Source: Pirellulales bacterium
Lineage (GTDB): Bacteria; Planctomycetota; Planctomycetia; Pirellulales; JAEUIK01
Assembly: GCA_019694435.1 (NCBI GenBank)
Contig: JAIBBZ010000047.1
Coordinates: forward strand, 1 to 33,594
Length of the DNA stretch: 33,594 nt
Reading direction: 5' to 3'
The notes below the pieces were generated by a model. That model searched no databases and was not told the DNA's origin. It worked only from the letters and a program-made list of their open reading frames with translations. The first letter of the stretch is position 1; every line of letters begins with the position of its first letter. The translations under genes and the position numbers were made by a program. Below are positions 27,208 through 33,594 of the stretch, piece by piece.

Positions 27208-28328
27208 ACGTCGAGTCTCTGCCCGCGAAATCGCAGACTGGCCGCCTGATGGCTGTCTGGCACAAGCTAAGCTTTGTGCTGCTGGCCCTCGGCATGGCCG
27301 CCGGCGTAACCTGGTTGCTGCTGTTCCTGGCCGGGGCGTTTGAGCGCAAGACCCCGACGGCGCCCTCTCCGCAACATGACTCGAATGCGGCGGGGCAAAC
27401 GGTCGAAGTGCGCCTCGTTAAGCGTCCGCGCGAAGAAACGGCCGTCGGCACGGTGCGGCCGATTCACGAAGCCGCACTGGCCGCCAAGATTCTGGCACGT
27501 GTCGTCGAAGTCAACGTCCGCGCGGGCCAGGCGGTGGCCAAGGACGAGGTCTTGATCCGGCTCGACGATGCCGATTTGCGGGCACGGCTCAAGCAGGCCG
27601 AGGCCGCCGTAAACACCGCGCAAGCCGCGCTCGAACAGGCTCAAGCCGATTTCGATCGTGCGCGCCAATTGCGCGAGCAGCGCGTGAGCACGCAGGCCGA
27701 GTTCGACGCCGCTACGGCCACCCTGCGTTCCGCCAAGGCGGAGCTCGAGCGCCTCCGCGAGTCGTCCCGCGAGGCCGTCGTGTTGCTCGATTACGCCGTC
27801 ATACGCTCGCCGATCACAGGCACGGTGGTCGACAAACGCGTGGAAGTCGGCGACACGGCGGTGCCCGGCCAGGTGCTGCTTTCGCTCTACGATCCGGATC
27901 GCATGCAATTAGTGGCCACCGTGCGCGAATCGCTGGCCATGACCCTGCAGGTGGGTCAGAAGATCCGCGTGCGGCTCGACGTCCTGAACTACGATTGCCT
28001 TGCGACCATCAGCGAAATCGTGCCCGAGGCCGAAACGGCCAGCCACTCGTTCACGGTCAAGGTAACCGGTCCCTGCCCGCCGGGGGTGTACAGCGGCATG
28101 TTCGGGCGCATCGTCCTGCCCTTGAGCGACGAAGAACTGGTGATGGTGCCCGCGACGGCCGTCCGCCGGGTCGGGCAATTGACGATGGTTGACGTGGCCA
28201 CTGCCGGACGCGTCGTCCGGCGCGACGTCCAGTTGGGCCGCCGCTTTGATGACGATTACGAAGTGCTAGCGGGCCTCAAGCCGGGTGAGCAAGTGCTCGT
28301 GCCTGGCGTCAGTACTCAGGGTCGTTGA
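27204..28328 (+). CDS. RND efflux periplasmic adaptor (HlyD/membrane-fusion family)
   Basis: This 374-residue protein is the periplasmic adaptor of an RND pump. It has one N-terminal membrane span (about residues 20-45), then a first barrel/lipoyl half (ILARVVEVNVRAGQAVAKDE), a coiled-coil hairpin (LKQAEAAVNTAQAALEQAQA onward, about 130-190), the return lipoyl half (YAVIRSPITGTVVDKRVEVG) and a C-terminal barrel. It lacks a lipobox. The start overlaps the YHS gene stop by four bases, and its stop is one base from the permease ATG, so the three genes form one translational run. No outer-membrane factor gene is present in this window. Confidence 0.93.
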   Translation: MNVESLPAKSQTGRLMAVWHKLSFVLLALGMAAGVTWLLLFLAGAFERKTPTAPSPQHDSNAAGQTVEVRLVKRPREETAVGTVRPIHEAALAAKILARVVEVNVRAGQAVAKDEVLIRLDDADLRARLKQAEAAVNTAQAALEQAQADFDRARQLREQRVSTQAEFDAATATLRSAKAELERLRESSREAVVLLDYAVIRSPITGTVVDKRVEVGDTAVPGQVLLSLYDPDRMQLVATVRESLAMTLQVGQKIRVRLDVLNYDCLATISEIVPEAETASHSFTVKVTGPCPPGVYSGMFGRIVLPLSDEELVMVPATAVRRVGQLTMVDVATAGRVVRRDVQLGRRFDDDYEVLAGLKPGEQVLVPGVSTQGR

Positions 28329-28329
28329 G

Positions 28330-31300
28330 ATGGTACAGGCAACCGGCCACGAAGATCGCTCGACGGGTACCGGACACACGGACGTGCTGTCGCGCATCGT
28401 CCGAATATTCCTCGAGTCAAATCTCTCGATCATTCTGATCGTGTTTTCCTTGTTGCTGGGCGCAGCGGCGCTGTTTTTGACCGCGCGCGAAGAGGACCCA
28501 CAGATCGTCGTCCCGTTGGCCGACGTTTACGTGCGATTTCCCGGGCGTTCGGCGGCCGAGGTGGAGCAGCTCATTGCGACGCCGCTGGAACGCGTGCTGT
28601 ATCAGATCGACGGCGTCGAATACGTCTACAGCATGTCGCGCGACAATTTCGCGATCATCACCGTCCGGTTCTACGTCGGGCAGGACCGCGAGCGCAGCCT
28701 GGTCAAGCTGTTGACGAAGCTGAACGAAAACCAGGACCTGGTGCCTCCTGGCTTGGGCGGCTGGATCGTCAAACCGGTCGAAATCGACGACGTGCCGGTC
28801 GTCACCCTGACCCTGTCCGGCGCGAATCGCGACTCCTACACCTTGCGTCGACTTGGCGAAGAGTTGGTCGAGCGGTTGGCAGCGCTGCCGAAGGTATCGC
28901 GGGCATATGTTGTGGGCGGCGAACCGCGAACCGTTCACCTGGAGCTCTTGCCGCAACGGCTGGTCGCCTACGGCGTCAGCCCCTTGGAGGTTCAACGCGC
29001 GATCGGGCAGTCAAACGTAACCGAGTCGGCCGGCAGCTTTACGCAGGCTGATCGCGTGATCCACGTCGATGCCGGCCTGATGTTGGACAGCGCTGAGCAA
29101 CTCCGCGAGATCGTGGTCGGCATCCACGACGACCGGCCCGTGTTTCTCAAAGACGTCGCCACCGTGCGCGATGGGCCGGCTGAGCCTGTCAACTATGTGC
29201 GGCATGGTTGGGGGCCGGCGCGCGGCTTTGCCGCGCACGCGGGGTCTGCCGGCACGCTGCTCGGTACGCACGCCGGGCCGCCCGCGGCCACCGAGTCCGC
29301 TACCTCCGCGGTGACGCTGGCATTGTCCAAGCAAAAGGGCGCCAATGCCGTGGCTGTCGCCGATTCTGTGCTTGCCGAGGCACAGCGCCTGCGGCACGAG
29401 ATGTTGCCCGACGACGTCGAGCTGATCGTGACGCGCAATTATGGCCTGACCGCCAATGAAAAGGTCAACGAGCTGGTCGAGGCCCTGGGCGTGGCCATCG
29501 TCATCGTGATCGCATTGCTCACGCTGAGCCTCGGTTGGCGCGAGGCGCTGATCGTCGCGGTGGCCGTCCCCGTGGTTTTCGGGCTGACACTGGCGATCAA
29601 CCTGCTGGCCGGCTACACGATCAATCGCGTCACGCTGTTCGCGTTGATCCTGGCGCTGGGGTTGTTGGTTGACGACCCGATCGTCGATGTGGAGAACATC
29701 ACGCGACATTTCGAGGAAAAGCGCAAGGCGACGCGCGACATCGTGCTCGACGCCGTGGCCGAAATCCGGCCGCCGCTGATCAGCGCCACCTTGGCGGTCA
29801 TCGTCAGCTTTCTGCCGATGTTTTTCATCACCGGGATGATGGGGCCGTACATGGCGCCGATGGCCCTGAACGTGCCGGTCTCGATGTTCATGTCGATGGT
29901 CGTGGCGTTCACCATCACGCCTTGGCTCAGCTATCACGTGCTCAAGAGCCGGTTCCACCGTCCGGACGAAGCGGGGCATCCCGCCGCTGTCGGGCAGCAA
30001 CCTGCCTTGTACGACCCGGCCGTGGTGCAACAGTCGCGTTTGTATCGCTTGTTTCGGCCCTTGATGCTGCCGTTGCTGACTTCGAGATGGCGGGCCGGCG
30101 CGTTCTTGTTGGTCATCGGGCTGCTGACTCTAGGGGCGATGATGCTCGCGGCGACGCGCGCGGTGCCGCTCAAGATGCTGCCCTTCGACAACAAGAACGA
30201 GCTGGTGCTCATTCTCGATCTGCCGGAGGGGACAACGCTCGAGCGAACCAGCGCCGTCGCTCGCGACGTCGAGCGCGAGGTGGCCGGCCTGCCCGAGGTG
30301 ACCGATTACACAAGCTACGTCGGCGTCGCCGGGCCGATTGACTTCAACGGTCTGGTTCGACACTACTATCTGCGCGGAGCACCTGAACAGGCCGAGTTGC
30401 GCGTGAATCTCGTCGGCAAGAAGCATCGGCAACAGCAAAGCCACGCGATCGGGCTCCGCGTGCGGAATCGCTTGACCGAGCTGGCTCAGCACCACGGAGC
30501 CGTGCTCAAGATCGTCGAATTGCCGCCGGGACCGCCCGTGCTGGCGTCGCTCGTGGCGGAGATCTACGGCCAGCCCGACCACAGCTACGAGCAGCTACTC
30601 GCCGCCGCGCGGACCACGGCCGATCGATTTCGCGCCGAGCCGGGAGTGGTCGACGTCGACGACGTGTATGAAGCGGCCGTCGAAAAGCTGGTCTTCAATG
30701 TCGATCAAGAGAAGGCGGCGCTCTCCGGAGTCAGTGCCCGCGACCTGGCGGACACCCTGCAACTCGCCCTGGGCGGTTCGGACTCGGAGACGTTGCGCGT
30801 CGAGGCAGAGCGACACCCGCTGCGGATCAACCTTCGCGTGCCGCGTTCCATACGATCGACCGAACACCAATTGAGCCAGATCTACGTCCGCGGTCGCGAT
30901 CAGGCGATGGTGCCGTTGGCCGAGCTTGGTACCTGGACGACCGGCCGCGTCGGCCAGACCATTTATCACAAGAACCTGGCCCGGGTCGCGTATGTGTTTG
31001 CCGAAACCGCCGGGCGGCCGCCGGCCGATTGCGTGGTCGACATCCTAGGCGATCTCCAGGCTTCGACGCTGACCACGTCAACTCAAGCTCCTGCCGCAGC
31101 GCGCCCGGTGGCCGACCGGACGTTTATCGATCCGCGCGGCGGTGTGCCTTGGAGCCTGCCCACAGGCATCGCCGTGCGTTTCGCCGGCGAGGGTGAATGG
31201 AAGATCACGCTCGACGTGTTTCGCGACCTGGGGCTCGCCTTTGGCGCCGCGCAGGTGATGATCTATATCATCCTCGTCGCGCAGACCGGATCCTTCACGG

Positions 31301-31740
31301 TCCCGCTCATCGTGATGCTGGCGATTCCGCTCACCGTGCTCGGCGTCATGCCCGGGTTCTACTTCCTGAATTCGTTCCTAGGGCAACAGATCGGCGGATA
31401 TGCCGATCCGGTGTATTTCACTGCCACGGCGATGATCGGAATGATCGCGCTGTCGGGTATCGTCACCCGTGATTCGATCATTCTGGTCGACTTCATTCAA
31501 CTTGCGATGCGTAACGGCCGCACGCTGCTCGAGGCGATCCTGGAGAGCCGCGTCGTGCGGCTACGGCCCATTCTGCTCACCGCCGGCGCCGCGATGCTAT
31601 CGAGTCTGCCGATCACGCTCGATCCCATCTTTTCCGGCCTGGGTTGGTCGTTGATTTTCGGCCTCCTCGCGTCGACGATTTTCACGCTGTTCGTGATTCC
31701 CATCACCTACTGGTTGGTCTACGCGCGCCGCGCGGGGTAA
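28330..31740 (+). CDS. RND-family efflux permease (AcrB/CzcA superfamily)
   Basis: This 1136-residue inner-membrane proton antiporter is the pump of the system. It has the usual two-fold repeat: span 1 (LSIILIVFSLLLGAAALFL), porter domain, spans 2-6 with the proton-relay pair in LLVDDPIVDVENI (Asp448, Asp449), the second porter part, and spans 8-12 with LSGIVTRDSIILVDFI, where Arg1047 sits at the place of AcrB Lys940. A Gly/Ala-rich segment (about residues 295-330) in the first porter half is longer than in AcrB. The ATG at 28330 follows the adaptor stop by one base. Substrates cannot be read from the sequence; linkage to ArsR, rhodanese and YHS genes favours sulfur- or metal-related compounds. 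Confidence 0.93.
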   Translation: MVQATGHEDRSTGTGHTDVLSRIVRIFLESNLSIILIVFSLLLGAAALFLTAREEDPQIVVPLADVYVRFPGRSAAEVEQLIATPLERVLYQIDGVEYVYSMSRDNFAIITVRFYVGQDRERSLVKLLTKLNENQDLVPPGLGGWIVKPVEIDDVPVVTLTLSGANRDSYTLRRLGEELVERLAALPKVSRAYVVGGEPRTVHLELLPQRLVAYGVSPLEVQRAIGQSNVTESAGSFTQADRVIHVDAGLMLDSAEQLREIVVGIHDDRPVFLKDVATVRDGPAEPVNYVRHGWGPARGFAAHAGSAGTLLGTHAGPPAATESATSAVTLALSKQKGANAVAVADSVLAEAQRLRHEMLPDDVELIVTRNYGLTANEKVNELVEALGVAIVIVIALLTLSLGWREALIVAVAVPVVFGLTLAINLLAGYTINRVTLFALILALGLLVDDPIVDVENITRHFEEKRKATRDIVLDAVAEIRPPLISATLAVIVSFLPMFFITGMMGPYMAPMALNVPVSMFMSMVVAFTITPWLSYHVLKSRFHRPDEAGHPAAVGQQPALYDPAVVQQSRLYRLFRPLMLPLLTSRWRAGAFLLVIGLLTLGAMMLAATRAVPLKMLPFDNKNELVLILDLPEGTTLERTSAVARDVEREVAGLPEVTDYTSYVGVAGPIDFNGLVRHYYLRGAPEQAELRVNLVGKKHRQQQSHAIGLRVRNRLTELAQHHGAVLKIVELPPGPPVLASLVAEIYGQPDHSYEQLLAAARTTADRFRAEPGVVDVDDVYEAAVEKLVFNVDQEKAALSGVSARDLADTLQLALGGSDSETLRVEAERHPLRINLRVPRSIRSTEHQLSQIYVRGRDQAMVPLAELGTWTTGRVGQTIYHKNLARVAYVFAETAGRPPADCVVDILGDLQASTLTTSTQAPAAARPVADRTFIDPRGGVPWSLPTGIAVRFAGEGEWKITLDVFRDLGLAFGAAQVMIYIILVAQTGSFTVPLIVMLAIPLTVLGVMPGFYFLNSFLGQQIGGYADPVYFTATAMIGMIALSGIVTRDSIILVDFIQLAMRNGRTLLEAILESRVVRLRPILLTAGAAMLSSLPITLDPIFSGLGWSLIFGLLASTIFTLFVIPITYWLVYARRAG

Positions 31741-31779
31741 TGCGCCGCTCGGGCTGCGGGGGCATATCGCGCGGCCGAT

Positions 31780-33204
31780 TTATGGCGCGAGCAGTTCGTC
31801 GAGCGACTGGCCCGTGGCTTGCTTCAAGTCCAACTTGAGCAGGCGGGCCAACGTCGGCGCCACGCACGTATTGCTGACGAGATTCAAGCGCACGCCAGGC
31901 CGTATGCCGGCGCCCCAGGCGATCAGCGAGGCATGCAGGATCGGCAGGTGTTCGTCGTGGCCGTGCGTACCCTGCTTCTCCGGCTCCTCGACCAGGACGT
32001 CGCTTCCCGTGGCCTTCGCGGTAAACGCATAGCCATCGGCCGCAAACAAGATCATGTCCGGTGCGTGGGGATCGACACTCGGCTCCGCGACGCCGTGTTC
32101 GGACAATTGGCCGGGACCCGCAATCTTGCCGATACCGGGAACGTCGTCGAAGAACTTACGCAAGCGGGTGACAATGGCCTCGCGATGATCCGGATCGAGA
32201 ATGTAGATCATGGCTGCGCCGCCTTGGACCACGGCGCGCACCGAGCCCCCGACGACCTGGTCGCCTTCGACGGTCGCCAGTCCCAAATTGCGCAAGGCGA
32301 CGTTGGGCGCAAGCATGTGCTGAATCCGCGAAAAACCGTGGTCTGAGACGACGAACAACGTGGCCCTGCCGGGGAACTCGCGCTGCAGCGTCTCCCAGAC
32401 GCCTTTCACCTGTCGATCGGCGTGCTCGATGGCCGCATAGGCTTCGGGCGAGCGCGGACCATGAACGTGCTCCATCGTGTCGACACGAATCAAGTGCAGC
32501 AGCGCGAGCTGTGGTCGATGCCGTTGCAAGATGTGTAGAAAGATGTCCAGAGCCGAGTCGTCCGACATGATCAACAGCTCCTTGCCCTTGGAGCGATCGA
32601 GCGTGCCGTCGGACCAGATGCCCGCTGCTTTGCATTCGGCCAACAGTTGCGGCGTCGTGAAACGATGCAGTTGTTCGACCGTACCGACCTCGGGCACCGT
32701 CCAATCCAGCGTGCTGGCATTGCGCGTGGCGGGCCAGCGCACGGCGGCCGTCTTCAGGCCCGCGGCGTGCGCGGCATCATATATCGTGGGCACTCGGACG
32801 ATCTGCTCCTTGTCGAACTCCGGATCGAGAATCAGGGCCACCTCGCGCCGTTGCTCGCGATCGAAATAGGCGTTGCCGACGACGCCGTGCCCAGATGAGG
32901 TCGTACCGGTGACCAGGTTGGTGTGATTTGGCCAGGTGACCGTGGGAGCCGATGCCTGCATGGGTGCCCATGCACCTTGTTCGATCAAGGCCCGAATCGT
33001 CGGCATCTTGGCCTGAGGATCGTCCTCGTAAAACGCCGCCAGCCCATCGATGCTGACCAGGACCACGATCCGCTCGCTCGTCAGGCTGCTCGGCTCGTCG
33101 GCGCGTGTGCCAGGCGCGCAGAGCAAGGTGACGAAGCAAGTGACCAGGCAGGGAAGCGAAAGCATTGCGCGGCGCACGGCTTGGTACGAGCCTGCAGAAT
33201 TCAT
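31780..33204 (-). CDS. Secreted alkaline phosphatase superfamily protein (nucleotide pyrophosphatase/phosphodiesterase type)
   Basis: This 474-residue protein has a signal peptide (hydrophobic core LSLPCLVTCFVTLLCAPG, then TRADE). The two-metal site of the phosphodiesterase branch is complete: VLVSIDGL (Asp53), nucleophile Thr90 in APTVTWPNHTNLVTG, VDTMEHVHG (Asp242, His246), VVSDHGFS (Asp288, His289) and GTHGHDEHLP (His414). A threonine nucleophile fits nucleotide pyrophosphatase/phosphodiesterases rather than classical alkaline phosphatase. It should act in the periplasm or outside the cell on a phosphodiester or related ester. AGAGGG lies seven bases before the ATG at 33204. It converges on the RND permease gene with a 39-base gap. 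Confidence 0.9.
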   Translation of the reverse strand: MNSAGSYQAVRRAMLSLPCLVTCFVTLLCAPGTRADEPSSLTSERIVVLVSIDGLAAFYEDDPQAKMPTIRALIEQGAWAPMQASAPTVTWPNHTNLVTGTTSSGHGVVGNAYFDREQRREVALILDPEFDKEQIVRVPTIYDAAHAAGLKTAAVRWPATRNASTLDWTVPEVGTVEQLHRFTTPQLLAECKAAGIWSDGTLDRSKGKELLIMSDDSALDIFLHILQRHRPQLALLHLIRVDTMEHVHGPRSPEAYAAIEHADRQVKGVWETLQREFPGRATLFVVSDHGFSRIQHMLAPNVALRNLGLATVEGDQVVGGSVRAVVQGGAAMIYILDPDHREAIVTRLRKFFDDVPGIGKIAGPGQLSEHGVAEPSVDPHAPDMILFAADGYAFTAKATGSDVLVEEPEKQGTHGHDEHLPILHASLIAWGAGIRPGVRLNLVSNTCVAPTLARLLKLDLKQATGQSLDELLAP

Positions 33205-33594
33205 GTTCGGCCCTCTTTGGCGTCGTGAACGAAAGTGATGACCGGGTGGCCAGCGGCTGAACCGGCCGTACTTCCCGGAGTGCGCACCAGATTACGGTCC
33301 TATGGCCGTTGAGCAACCTCCGGCCGCATCTCGAGACCTTCGTTCGGAATCGGGGCGTAGGTCCGCAACCCAGACCCAACACATTCGTCGCGCAACGCCA
33401 ATGGATTTCGAACCTTAAGCCTAAACCAGAACTGCGAGGCGACCGTCCCCGACGAAGCAGTCCAGGGCAAGGGCGACCGACTCCCGGGCCGATGCATGGC
33501 TCACGCAGCGGTTCGTCCCGGCGCTCGAGGCACGCTCAGCCCGCTGCGACAAATCGCCCCGCAAGATAAATGGATATTGACATCCAGTTTTAGC
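33205..33594. other. Non-coding right end of the window
   Basis: The last 390 bases hold only short, Arg/Pro/Ser-rich open frames on both strands that look like GC-driven noise. A TTGACA hexamer (33577-33582) in an AT-richer patch may be the -35 of a gene beyond the edge, but its -10 would lie outside the window. Confidence 0.5.

Noticed and set aside
33309..33569. Open frame of 86 codons at the right end
   Set aside because: Arg/Pro/Ser-rich composition, no ribosome-binding site and no recognisable motif.

Overview
The window looks like a chromosomal segment of a GC-rich planctomycete, probably of the Pirellulales type. The basis is the high GC content and the mix of families: secreted SMP-30 and ThuA-like proteins, a short 2Fe-2S ferredoxin, a secreted phosphodiesterase-type phosphatase, and a dense glycogen/trehalose locus. 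Shine-Dalgarno sites are patchy. This placement is inference; there is no rRNA or marker gene here. I see no insertion sequence, phage gene, integrase or CRISPR array.

Layout. Positions 1-3889 hold a truncated ferredoxin, a secreted SMP-30/gluconolactonase-like protein, an aspartoacylase/DoeB-like amidohydrolase, tRNA-Leu(CAA) and a secreted ThuA-like protein. Positions 4011-6938 hold the most unusual gene: a two-domain Clp/HSP100-type AAA+ ATPase whose C-terminal 350 residues resemble peptide chain release factor 2 but lack both the codon-reading SPF motif and the catalytic GGQ motif.

Positions 7326-24348 are a glycogen-to-trehalose region. GlgX (+) and an archaeal-type amylo-alpha-1,6-glucosidase (-) can debranch glycogen. 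MalQ (-) disproportionates maltodextrins. TreY (+) and TreZ (-) turn maltodextrin ends into trehalose. TreT (-), preceded by an overlapping DUF5752 gene, is a separate nucleotide-sugar-dependent trehalose route. malQ-treZ-debrancher form one minus-strand operon, and treY is divergent from malQ. An AI-2E-family membrane protein with an extra soluble C-terminal domain and a YihY/BrkB membrane protein lie inside this region.

Positions 24695-33204 hold a TMEM175-like channel, then an ArsR-family repressor and a membrane rhodanese arranged like E. coli ygaV-ygaP, with two related AT-rich operator-like sites. These are followed by a YHS-domain protein, an RND membrane-fusion protein and an RND permease in a tightly packed run, which suggests a sulfide/persulfide or metal stress unit. 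A convergent secreted alkaline-phosphatase-superfamily protein closes the window.

Many long reading frames opposite or out of frame with these genes are GC-driven shadows and are left out.
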